Assembly: GCA_902491765.1 (NCBI GenBank)
Contig: CABUIY010000028.1
Coordinates: 1-21,201, forward strand
DNA: 21,201 nt
Direction: 5' to 3'
DNA from: an uncultured Collinsella sp.
GTDB taxonomy: Bacteria; Actinomycetota; Coriobacteriia; Coriobacteriales; Coriobacteriaceae
Shown piece by piece: positions 1-6,534 of this stretch; position 1 is the stretch's first letter, and each line of letters begins with the position of its first letter. The notes below the pieces were generated by a model. The model was not told the origin of the DNA, did not search any database, and saw only the letters and a list, made by a program, of their open reading frames with translations. Both the position numbers and the translations under genes were made by a program.

Positions 1-53
1 CACGTTTGAGACTCTTAATCCCAAGGTCCAGGGTTCGACCCCCTGACGGCCCA
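1..53 (+). tRNA. tRNA-Lys(CTT), 3' part only
   Basis: The window opens inside a tRNA. The anticodon loop CTCTTAA at 12-18 gives anticodon CTT. It is followed by a 5-base variable loop, a T arm with CAGGG, loop TTCGACC and CCCTG, an acceptor strand ACGGCCC and discriminator A53. The anticodon stem TGAGA/TCCCA has one A-C mismatch. The next bases are CCC, so CCA is not fully encoded here, whereas the second copy of this end at 215-234 does read ACCA. The 5' half lies outside the window, so an intact cloverleaf cannot be confirmed. Confidence 0.8.
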
Positions 54-136
54 CCCAAAGATTGTTAAAGCGACTGGCTCAGGCTGGTCGCTTTTTTGTT
101 GACCTCGCATGGGGTCGAACCCGTCGGGGCGCGAAG
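37..136 (+). repeat. Direct repeat copy A: tRNA 3' end, terminator and flank
   Basis: This copy begins inside the T loop of the tRNA-Lys with the 19-mer gaccccctgacggcccacc. It runs through the terminator and a 45-base flank. The same series recurs at 215-313. The 45-base flanks (92-136 and 269-313) differ at one position, and the short A-rich spacer differs by one base in length. A copied tRNA 3' end is the usual trace of an integrative element or a tandem duplication at a tRNA attachment site. Confidence 0.85.
70..97 (+). terminator. Rho-independent terminator of the tRNA
   Basis: A 9-bp stem (70-78 with 83-91, two G-T wobbles) closes a TCAG loop and is followed by six T at 92-97. It lies 16 bases after the tRNA discriminator base, as expected for termination of the tRNA transcript. 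Confidence 0.85.
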
Positions 137-214
137 CTGAGGAAATGCGTGAGCATTTACCAGCGTAGCGCGCAAGGCGCCTTGGCGCCGCAGCGGTCGC
201 CTGCGCAGCAGGCT

Positions 215-313
215 GACCCCCTGACGGCCCACCAAAGCATAGTAAAGCGACTGGCTTCGGCTGGTCGCTTTTTTGTTGACCTCGCATGGGGTCGGACCCG
301 TCGGGGCGCGAAG
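215..313 (+). repeat. Direct repeat copy B: second tRNA 3' end, terminator and flank
   Basis: This is the second copy of the repeat at 37-136, offset by about 178 bases. It contains only the last part of a tRNA-like end (gaccccctgacggcccacc followed by A) with no tRNA body upstream. It then has its own terminator and the conserved flank. The DNA between the copies is GC-rich and full of short dyads, for example CAAGGCGCCTTG at 173-184 and GCCTGC/GCAGGC at 199-213. Confidence 0.85.
247..274 (+). terminator. Duplicated terminator with TTCG tetraloop
   Basis: It has the same 9-bp stem as the terminator at 70-97 (247-255 with 260-268). Here the loop is TTCG, followed by six T. It belongs to repeat copy B and has no intact gene directly upstream. 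Confidence 0.8.
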
Positions 314-327
314 TTGGGGAAACTGCA

Positions 328-384
328 CCGTGATTCCCTTAGGGAAACACGGCTAAAGCCCCATAAACGTGCTCTCCTTATGGG
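328..384. other. Two adjacent hairpins between the tRNA repeats and the flavoprotein gene
   Basis: The first dyad pairs CCGTG-A-TTCCC (328-338) with GGGAA-A-CACGG (342-352) around a TTA loop, giving ten pairs and one A-A mismatch. The second pairs CCCATAA (360-366) with TTATGGG (378-384). Neither is followed by a clear T-tract on either strand. They could help end transcription of the convergent flavoprotein gene or be part of a repeat element; the sequence does not decide. Confidence 0.5.
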
Positions 385-448
385 AATTATGCTCACGGGG
401 CGCGATGCATGTTGAGAAGTTGTGATCAAACTCAAAGTGAGAATCGAT

Positions 449-1975
449 TTAGTCCGCTCGATAGTGCGAGCCCAGACTTTCGGTTCGATTGCGCATGGCT
501 TTGACCATTTCCTGTGCTAGCTGAATCTGCGATTGCAGGCGGGCGAGGGCCGCGACTTCGCTGTCCTGAGCTTTCTGTGTGCTCAAGGTCGTTGCCTCCG
601 TCTTCAAGCCCTCAAGCTCGTGTAGTGCCTCGGATAGGCCCGTCTCGGTGCGGTTGATCATGCAATGGGTACTCATCGTGTGCTTAAGGCTGCGTGTCAA
701 GCGTTCGGCGACTGTTGTGGCAATGCCGTACTGGGGGAGGGCGATATCCGCCTTTGGGGCCACCTCAGGTTCATTCTGTGCTGCCTGGGCTGCCGATGTG
801 CCCGCGATGCGCCCAAACACGATGCCGTTGGCGCTTGACAGGCCACCAATGCGATCGGCCCCGTGCATGCCGCCTGTCGCCTCACCGCAAGCGTAGAGGC
901 CCTCAACGCCCGTGTGCGCGGTCTTATCGATCTTGATGCCGCCGTTAGCGGCGTGGGCATACATCGCAACGCGCATCTCGTCAGTCGGGGCGATGCCGTG
1001 CTCGTCTTGCAGCCAGGTGGCAAAGGTCTGCACAAACTCTGGGACATCCTCGCGGGGGAAGTCGTAGTGGAGTGCCAGGCCTTCGGCACCTGCCTGATCG
1101 ATGACGAGATCGATAGCGCGGGAGGCCAAGCGTGACGTGAAGGGACCATATCCAGAGCGCTGCTCGAGCAGGTCGTCCAGCTTGTCGTCGGCAATATCTA
1201 CCGGCTGGTCTACATGTACGTAGCGCCAGGTTTTCTCGTTGAAGACCAGGTTGCGCTTGGGCTCGATGAAGCCGGGCATCATCTGCATGAACTCTATATT
1301 AGTAAGTGTTGCGCCATGCGCCAGCGCGATGGCCTGCGAGGAGCTGAGCACATCAGCCGACGTAAGGCTGCGCTCGAACAGGCCGCCTGTGCCACCGGCT
1401 GCGATGATCGTGGCCTTGGCAGCAAAGGGCACGATTCGATTTTCGGTGAGGTCGTAGAGTACGGTTCCGGTTATTCTGCCGTTCGCGTCCTCAACAAGGT
1501 CGATAAGCTCATGGCGGGGGAGCAGGCGAATGCCGAGTGACTCGATCCAGGTCGTCAGAGCGTCCTCAAGGGGCTTGCGGGTGAGGCCGCGCCACATGCG
1601 CGTCTTGTGGTCAAAGCAGGGGATAAATTGCTTTTGTTGAGCACTCTTGGCGCTTTGCGGACGCTGGAGCTCAACGCCCAGGTCTTGCTCGAGCCAGTCA
1701 ATCGCTTGGGGAATGCCGTGGACAAACGTCTGGACGAGTTCGGGGTCGGCAACGCCGCCGCCGACGGTCTTGATGGTGTCGATGAGGTCCTGTTCATCGT
1801 CTTCGTCGACGGGACCGATGAGGCCGAGGCCCCAGGTACCCGGGAAGAAGCTCGATCCACTCATGGTCTTGCCGGCGCTTGCCACAGTGACGGTTGCACC
1901 CGTGCGTGCCGCTTCGATGGCGGCGCAAAGGCCCGCAATGCCAGATCCAATTACCAGTACATCAGTCGATTCCAT
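449..1975 (-). CDS. FAD-dependent oxidoreductase, fumarate reductase/L-aspartate oxidase flavoprotein family
   Basis: The 508-residue product belongs to the FAD-binding-2 flavoprotein family, which includes fumarate reductase and succinate dehydrogenase flavoprotein subunits and NadB. The N-terminus has a dinucleotide-binding fold with GSGIAG at residues 10-15. The second FAD-contact segment, GLYACGEATGG near residues 359-369, runs into HGADRIGG, the usual C-terminal signature. Residues about 400-508 are mostly helical. The ATG at 1975 was chosen because AAAGGA lies just upstream; a longer frame to 2032 adds 19 Arg/Cys-rich residues without family resemblance. No signal peptide, haem motif or membrane segment is seen, and no Fe-S or membrane subunit is adjacent. 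It probably acts as a soluble or separately partnered reductase. Substrate is unknown: fumarate-like acids or aspartate are possible, but NAD-synthesis neighbours (nadA, nadC) are absent. Confidence 0.85.
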   Translation of the reverse strand: MESTDVLVIGSGIAGLCAAIEAARTGATVTVASAGKTMSGSSFFPGTWGLGLIGPVDEDDEQDLIDTIKTVGGGVADPELVQTFVHGIPQAIDWLEQDLGVELQRPQSAKSAQQKQFIPCFDHKTRMWRGLTRKPLEDALTTWIESLGIRLLPRHELIDLVEDANGRITGTVLYDLTENRIVPFAAKATIIAAGGTGGLFERSLTSADVLSSSQAIALAHGATLTNIEFMQMMPGFIEPKRNLVFNEKTWRYVHVDQPVDIADDKLDDLLEQRSGYGPFTSRLASRAIDLVIDQAGAEGLALHYDFPREDVPEFVQTFATWLQDEHGIAPTDEMRVAMYAHAANGGIKIDKTAHTGVEGLYACGEATGGMHGADRIGGLSSANGIVFGRIAGTSAAQAAQNEPEVAPKADIALPQYGIATTVAERLTRSLKHTMSTHCMINRTETGLSEALHELEGLKTEATTLSTQKAQDSEVAALARLQSQIQLAQEMVKAMRNRTESLGSHYRAD

Positions 1976-2407
1976 CGGATTCCTTTCTCGTCCGGCGCAT
2001 TGTCGCACGGGTGATCGGCAATGGGGCCGCAAAGACTCGGCAAATCGGTAAAGGGCAAATATGGCAGGTGGACGTTAGGGTTATTTTGGCAATCCGTCTC
2101 ACTCCACCTCGGAGCTCATCTCAACTGATATATCGAATCGTTTTGGATTTTCATGGCAGAGTAGTTAATTTGGGACGGGGTTCTTTTAGCTACCCTGTGC
2201 CTCGGGTCGATTCGCTCGCCACGAAATGGGCCTATCTACTACGTTTGGGCGGTCACCCCCAACCATACCGAGAATCACAAAATCAAACCCGCAGGTAGAC
2301 GGATTATTGATTTTCCCAAAACCTGGCTATGGTCGAGCCATGCGGGCCAAACGTAGTAGATGAGCCGTTTTCGTGGCGCGACCCAAACCGATTGACAGCT
2401 TTGGGAC
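1976..2407. other. Non-coding stretch between the flavoprotein gene and the GGGtGRT terminator
   Basis: About 430 bases without a credible gene. The part next to 1975 must hold the flavoprotein promoter and ribosome binding site, but no convincing -35/-10 pair is visible. The central part is occupied by the long inverted repeat at 2218-2377. An 11-mer TTTGGGACAAA lies at 2400-2410, identical to the one at 11626-11636 upstream of the Rrf2 gene. Confidence 0.6.
2218..2377. repeat. 160-bp near-palindromic element with 31-bp outer arms (MITE-like or REP-like)
   Basis: The outer arms 2218-2248 and 2347-2377 are inverted copies matching at 27 of 31 positions. Their identical core is ATCTACTACGTTTGG at 2234-2248. 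Pairing continues imperfectly inward at the same offset: CCATA near 2264 against TATGG near 2331, and AAAATCAA near 2278 against TTGATTTT near 2309. Most of the element could therefore fold into one long hairpin. No open reading frame is seen inside. This is the shape of a non-autonomous mobile element or an extragenic palindrome; copy number cannot be judged from one window. Confidence 0.75.
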
Positions 2408-2441
2408 AAAAAAGAGCCGCTACCCGGGTGGATAGCGGCTC
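2408..2441 (-). terminator. Terminator of the scaffold/GGGtGRT operon
   Basis: Read on the minus strand, a perfect 9-bp stem (GAGCCGCTA, 2433-2441 with 2414-2422) is followed by six T at 2413-2408. It lies 35 bases past the stop codon of the GGGtGRT gene. Confidence 0.9.
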
Positions 2442-2476
2442 CAAAGCTCAACTATATGAGCATCGCGCAAGCGCGA

Positions 2477-3481
2477 TTAGGCCTTGAGGGCCTCCTCGAC
2501 GGCGACAGCGCAGGCGACGGTGGCACCGACCATGGGGTTGTTACCCATGCCGATGAGACCCATCATGTCGACGTGCGCAGGCACGGAGGAGGAACCGGCG
2601 AACTGGGCGTCGGAGTGCATACGGCCCATGGTGTCGGTCATGCCGTAAGAGGCAGGGCCGGCGCCCATGTTGTCCGGGTGCAGGGTACGGCCAGTGCCGC
2701 CACCAGAAGCGACGGAGAAGTACTTCTTGCCAGCCTCGAGGCGCTCCTTCTTGTAGGTGCCAGCGACGGGGTGCTGGAAGCGCGTGGGGTTGGTGGAGTT
2801 ACCGGTGATCGAGATGTCGACGTTCTCGTGCCACATGATGGCAACGCCCTCGCGGACGTCGTCGGCGCCGTAGCAGTTGACGGCGGCGCGGGGACCATCG
2901 GAGTAGGGGATGGTCTCGACGACCTTGAGCTCGCCCGTGAAGTAGTCGAACTGGGTCTTTACGTAGGTGAAGCCGTTGATGCGGGCGATGATCTGAGCAG
3001 CGTCCTTGCCCAGACCGTTAAGGATAACGCGCAGCGGCTTCTTACGAGCCTTGTTGGCGTTCAGAGCCAGGCCGATAGCGCCCTCAGCGGCAGCGAAGGA
3101 CTCGTGGCCGGCCAGGAAGGCGAAGCACTCGGTGTCGTCGGAGAGCAGCATAGCGCCCAGGTTGCCGTGGCCCAGACCGACCTTGCGGTCCTCAGCGACG
3201 GAGCCGGGAACGGTGAAGGCCTGGATGCCCTCGCCGATGATGGCAGCAGCCTCAGAAGCGGACTTGGCGCCACGCTTGACAGCGAGAGCGCAGCCGAGGG
3301 TGTATGCCCACTCAGCGTTCTGGAAGGCGATGGACTGGGTGTTGTTGACGATCTCACGCGGGTTGAAGCCCTTGTCGGTGCAGATCTGCAGAGCTTCCTC
3401 GAGGGAGGCGATGCCGTTGTCGGCGAGGCACTTGTTGATCTTGTCAGCGCGGCGCTCGTAACCTTCGAACGTAACAGTCAT
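2477..3481 (-). CDS. GGGtGRT-family protein (function unknown, Fe-S scaffold partner)
   Basis: This 334-residue cytosolic protein has no signal peptide or membrane segment. It contains the name-giving motif SGGGTGRT at residues 259-266, which identifies the GGGtGRT family (Pfam GGGtGRT). Other glycine-rich, probably conserved stretches are KVGLGHGNLGA near 100-110 and NMGAGPASYGMTD near 271-283. Cysteines are C18, C34, C64, C119, C203 and C324, with no CxxC ferredoxin motif. The family has no established biochemical role. The gene starts 18 bases after the stop of the IscU-like scaffold gene, with GGGAGG immediately before its ATG, and a strong terminator follows. The two proteins are therefore almost certainly co-produced. 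Codon choice is strongly biased to C/G-ending codons, suggesting high expression. A role in cluster or sulfur transfer is inference from the partner only. Confidence 0.9.
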   Translation of the reverse strand: MTVTFEGYERRADKINKCLADNGIASLEEALQICTDKGFNPREIVNNTQSIAFQNAEWAYTLGCALAVKRGAKSASEAAAIIGEGIQAFTVPGSVAEDRKVGLGHGNLGAMLLSDDTECFAFLAGHESFAAAEGAIGLALNANKARKKPLRVILNGLGKDAAQIIARINGFTYVKTQFDYFTGELKVVETIPYSDGPRAAVNCYGADDVREGVAIMWHENVDISITGNSTNPTRFQHPVAGTYKKERLEAGKKYFSVASGGGTGRTLHPDNMGAGPASYGMTDTMGRMHSDAQFAGSSSVPAHVDMMGLIGMGNNPMVGATVACAVAVEEALKA

Positions 3482-3499
3482 AGTTATTTCCCTCCCTTT

Positions 3500-4234
3500 C
3501 TACTCGTGAACCGGGAACACGCTGGCGACGGAGTGAGTCTCCTCGTCGGTGCGCGGGTCGATGTACTTGGCAGCGTTCTCCCACTGACCATAGTGGCCCA
3601 TAGCGCCAGCGATGGCCTCCTCGGGGGTCTTGCCGGCCTTGACGGCGTCGGTGAACTTACCGAGGTTCAGGAACTCGAACGCGATGATCTCGTTCTTGTC
3701 GTTGAGAGCCATGCGGGTGACGTAGCCCTGGGCGAGCTCGAGGTAACGAGCGCCCTTGGCCTTGGTGCCGAACATGGTGCCGACCTGGGAGCGAAGGCCC
3801 TTGCCGAGGTCGTCGAGGGAGGCGCCCACGGGCAGGCCGCCCTCGGAGAACGCGGTCTGGCTGCGGCCGTAAACGATCTGCAGGAAGATCTCGCGCATAG
3901 CAACGTTGATGGCGTCGCAGACGAGGTCGGTGTTGAGGGCCTCGAGGATGGTCTTACCGGGAAGGATCTCGGAAGCCATGGCGGCAGAGTGGGTCATGCC
4001 CGAGCAGCCGATGGTCTCAACGAGGGCCTCCTCGATGATGCCGTCCTTGACGTTCAGCGTGAGCTTGCAGGCGCCCTGCTGAGGTGCGCACCAACCCACA
4101 CCGTGCGTAAGACCGGAGATGTCGGAAATCTCCTTAGCCTGGACCCACTTGCCCTCCTCGGGGATGGGTGCGGGGCCGTGGTATGCACCCTTGGCAACGG
4201 GGCACATGTTCTCCACTTCCTGTGAGTACTGCAT
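3500..4234 (-). CDS. IscU/NifU-N-like iron-sulfur cluster scaffold, long divergent form
   Basis: The 244-residue product resembles the IscU/NifU N-terminal scaffold fold but is about twice the usual IscU length. Residues 55-125 align by eye with IscU: GAC at 54-56 for the first cysteine, ETIGC at 73-77 for the second (IscU TYGC), then HSAAMASEIL, and C106 as candidate third ligand. The Asp that normally follows the first cysteine by two (D39 of E. coli IscU) is absent; C56 is followed by K-L. Extra cysteines are C11 and C49. The ATG at 4234 is preceded by GAGGAGAG; a longer frame to 4399 has no such site and unlike composition. The gene is first in an operon with the GGGtGRT gene. It is distinct from SufU at 6100-6534, so the genome has two scaffold-like proteins. 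Receiving client and cluster type are unknown. Confidence 0.82.
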   Translation of the reverse strand: MQYSQEVENMCPVAKGAYHGPAPIPEEGKWVQAKEISDISGLTHGVGWCAPQQGACKLTLNVKDGIIEEALVETIGCSGMTHSAAMASEILPGKTILEALNTDLVCDAINVAMREIFLQIVYGRSQTAFSEGGLPVGASLDDLGKGLRSQVGTMFGTKAKGARYLELAQGYVTRMALNDKNEIIAFEFLNLGKFTDAVKAGKTPEEAIAGAMGHYGQWENAAKYIDPRTDEETHSVASVFPVHE

Positions 4235-4637
4235 GCCTCTCCTCTCTATCGTGTTGGCGTCCCGTCTGGGGGCCGTGGCTGGCGATTGCCGGGCGACCCT
4301 TCGAAAGGGACATGACATGCAGCCCCTATAATACCGCGAAATGCACGGAATATTCGGCGAACGGCTCAGTTTTCGTAGCGAGATGCGCGGAACTTTCAAT
4401 TGAAACGGTTTAACTCTATATTCTGTGGTCGTGCACTTCCGTAGAGGGGGTCCGTCTTGGGCAAGCTTTTGGTCAGCTTTTGTAAGCGTTGCAGGGGTTG
4501 ACCTGTTGCAACGGTGCCGTTCGCCGCCTGTTTACTGCCTTTGGCCGCGCGAGCGAATTGTTTTGCGTGAATGTTTTGATGGCACGCTTCAATCGTGCTG
4601 TATTGGATGGCAAGCAGATCCCGGCGAAGGGAGCGCC
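4235..4637. promoter_or_regulatory. Divergent promoter region of the scaffold operon and the RAYT-like gene
   Basis: About 400 bases without a gene. An AT box at 4327-4333 reads TATAAT on the plus strand and TATTAT on the minus strand. On the minus strand it lies about 95 bases upstream of the scaffold ATG and is the best -10 candidate, but no good -35 is present. A perfect 12-bp palindrome TTTCAATTGAAA lies at 4394-4405 and a TATATT box at 4417-4422. Assignments are tentative. Confidence 0.35.
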
Positions 4638-5441
4638 ATGCAGCGCGTTTGGAGAACGGTTACCGGCTTTTACCATGTCTGTGCCCGCGGTACGGGCAAG
4701 CAGCTCATCTTTGAGGGCGATGAAGACCGGTGGGAGTTCTTGGAGCTGATGCGTGAGTGCTGCCGCAAGGCGGGCGTGACGGTTATCGCCTGGTGCCTTA
4801 TGGGCAATCACGTGCGTCTGGTGCTTGCAGATTACGAGGACGCGATGAGCGCGGCGATGCACCGGCTGCTTTTGACGTACGCGCGGCGGTTCAATAAACG
4901 CACGGGGCGCACAGGGCATCTGTTCCAGAACCGTTTTGACCGGCGCTCGCTCGATACCGACTGGCAGGTGATGGAGGCTATTCGCTCTCTACACGCTGAT
5001 CCGCAGGAGGCAGGTATTGCTCTGATTGAGCGCTATCCGTGGAGCAGCTTTGCCGAGTATCTACGGGCCTATGACAACGATATGACGAGGGGATTTTCCG
5101 ACCCTTCATGCGTGCTTGAGCTTTTCGGTTCTACCGAGGGCTTTATTGCCTATTCGCTCTCGACGTCCGACGGCGGCGAGCCAGCGATGCCCGATATGGA
5201 AGAGACGGAGTGGGAGCGGCACGCCTTTGCCGAAAAGTTGGCGAAGGGGCTCGGGGTTCCGCTCCACGTGGTTAAAGCCGCACCGTCGGCGCAACGCAAT
5301 GCCGTTATTCTTGGATTGCACGATGCTGGTTTTACGGTGCGTCAGATTGAGCGGTATACGGGGATTGGCAAAAGTACCGTTTCTCGTATTGTGCGCGCCC
5401 GTGCGCGAGCGGCGGTGCGGACTGGCGGAAACGTGGTGTAG
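4638..5441 (+). CDS. RAYT/Y1 (IS200-like HUH) transposase relative with degenerate catalytic residues
   Basis: The 267-residue product has the layout of REP-associated tyrosine transposases. FYHVCARG is at 11-18, the AWCLMGNHVRLVL segment at 51-63, TGHLFQNRF at 92-100, and YPWSSFAEYL at 133-142. A C-terminal helix-turn-helix lies about 233-254 (GFTVRQIERYTGIGKSTVSR). Active family members read HVH at the HUH site; here it is H58-V59-R60. The helix that normally reads RYIHxNPVRAG, carrying the nucleophilic Tyr, here reads RSLHADPQEAG, placing S118 where Tyr is expected. The frame is nevertheless open over its full length and starts at ATG 4638 behind AAGGGAG. It may be a DNA-binding domesticated protein or a dying transposase. 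No neighbouring gene suggests a partner. Confidence 0.85.
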   Translation: MQRVWRTVTGFYHVCARGTGKQLIFEGDEDRWEFLELMRECCRKAGVTVIAWCLMGNHVRLVLADYEDAMSAAMHRLLLTYARRFNKRTGRTGHLFQNRFDRRSLDTDWQVMEAIRSLHADPQEAGIALIERYPWSSFAEYLRAYDNDMTRGFSDPSCVLELFGSTEGFIAYSLSTSDGGEPAMPDMEETEWERHAFAEKLAKGLGVPLHVVKAAPSAQRNAVILGLHDAGFTVRQIERYTGIGKSTVSRIVRARARAAVRTGGNVV

Positions 5442-6036
5442 GGCCGCCGGTGCACCGCAGCTGGGGTCGCCCATACGCCACAGCTATTGTTCTAAAAGCT
5501 CGGGTACGGTAACTGCACTTCTTAATTTGCATAGAACAGACGCCGTTATGCATAAAATAACGCCTTAGCTCGGTTTTGCCCGTACCTACCCCCGTCTGCG
5601 CCGTGCAAAAAGCGGAGTTTTCTGCATCGTGGTACTGTCGGCACCGCCGCAACTTTGCAACATATGGGCTCTGAAGCTATTTATGCCTGCCGATGCGCTC
5701 CCGAAGCTCATGTTTGCGCCCCTGAGACCACGATGCTTGTTCTAAAACGCAATATAAAGGCCACTGGAGATGTTGATTAACGCTTCCAATGCGTATACAC
5801 ACGGCTTGGCGTGCTGAATACTCGCAAAAATGCACGCCGCACCCTAGGGGACCTGTCCGCGGCAGGCGCGAGGCGTGCCGAAGACCAGCAAGATGGGGCT
5901 TGGCACCTTGCTTAGAGTGCCCGTGGTCTTGTCACAAGCTTTAGTACGTTGGAAAACGCTCGTGTTCGCGGTTGGCCGTGCGATAAATGACAGACGGGGC
6001 GCCGGACGCGCGGACTGTGTATCCGCGCTCGTTATG
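5442..6036. other. 595-bp stretch without a recognisable gene
   Basis: No open frame here resembles a protein family, and no tRNA, tmRNA, RNase P or SRP RNA signature was recognised. Visible features are small: a dyad CGTTAT/ATAACG at 5544-5549 and 5557-5562, and a repeated word ttgttctaaaa near 5487 and 5739. An imperfect nested dyad spans about 5880-5930 (AAGACCA and GCAAG with CTTGC and TGGTCTT). The stretch lies downstream of both the RAYT-like gene and the SUF terminator, so it could be decayed mobile-element DNA. Confidence 0.5.
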
Positions 6037-6070
6037 AAAAAGCCGAGCCGCCCGTATCGGGCGGCTCGGC
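6037..6070 (-). terminator. Terminator of the SUF operon
   Basis: On the minus strand a perfect 13-bp GC-rich stem (6070-6058 with 6054-6042) closes a three-base loop and is followed by five T at 6041-6037. It lies 29 bases past the sufU stop codon and is the strongest intrinsic terminator in the window. Confidence 0.93.
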
Positions 6071-6099
6071 AATCAAAATCCTTGGATTTGGGGCATCCG

Positions 6100-6534
6100 C
6101 TATTGGTTAGCTTGCTCCTCGAGCATGCCGTCGAGGGTGCGCCAGGCGAGCTCGGCGCACTTGACGCGGGCGGGCATGTGCGAGATGTCCTGAAGCTGGG
6201 CAGCTTCGTCCAGGTCTTCCAGGTCTTCCTCGGAGAGCTGCTCGCCGCGGATCATGGCCAGGAAGAGCCCGGCCAGGCGGCGTGCCTCCTCAACCGTCTC
6301 GCCGGTGATGAGGTCGGCCATGATGTCGGCGCTGGCCTGGCTGATGGCGCAGCCGTGACCGGTAAACGAGGCCTCCTCGATCACGCCGTTCTCGACGCGC
6401 AGCTGCAAGGTGAGCTCGTCGCCGCAGCTGGGGTTGATGCCGTCGTGCTCGTGCGTGGGAGCGTCCATCTCGTACTTATAGTCGGGGTGCGAGTTGTGCT
6501 CCATAAACGTGGTGGAGGTGTACAGATTACCCAT
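6100..6534 (-). CDS. sufU: SufU, zinc-dependent sulfurtransferase of the SUF system
   Basis: SufU accepts persulfide sulfur from the cysteine desulfurase SufS and hands it to the SufBCD assembly complex. The 144-residue product keeps the four zinc/active-site ligands known from Bacillus SufU: C37 and D39 in SCGD, C62 in GHGC, and C126 in VKCAELAW. It also has the SufU-specific insertion between the second and third cysteines (about 80-118) that distinguishes it from IscU. The first 22 residues are slightly longer and His-rich. The ATG at 6534 overlaps the end of sufS by eight bases (ATGGGTAA), with GGAG upstream, implying translational coupling. It is the last gene of the operon, directly before the strong terminator. 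A longer frame to 6720 is only the sufS shadow. Confidence 0.95.
   Translation of the reverse strand: MGNLYTSTTFMEHNSHPDYKYEMDAPTHEHDGINPSCGDELTLQLRVENGVIEEASFTGHGCAISQASADIMADLITGETVEEARRLAGLFLAMIRGEQLSEEDLEDLDEAAQLQDISHMPARVKCAELAWRTLDGMLEEQANQ

Noticed and set aside
101..136. T-arm-like GGGTTCGACCCC on the minus strand within both repeat copies, as an antisense tRNA
   Set aside because: The surrounding bases do not form a five-pair T stem or any other tRNA arm.
449..2032. Calling the flavoprotein NadB (L-aspartate oxidase) outright
   Set aside because: The C-terminal signature HGADRIGG is closer to fumarate-reductase-like proteins, and nadA/nadC are not adjacent.
2456..4225. Long plus-strand open frame (589 codons) opposite the GGGtGRT and scaffold genes
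   Set aside because: It is antisense to two well-supported genes, is Val/Gly/Asp/Leu-rich with no family resemblance, and is explained by their biased codon use.
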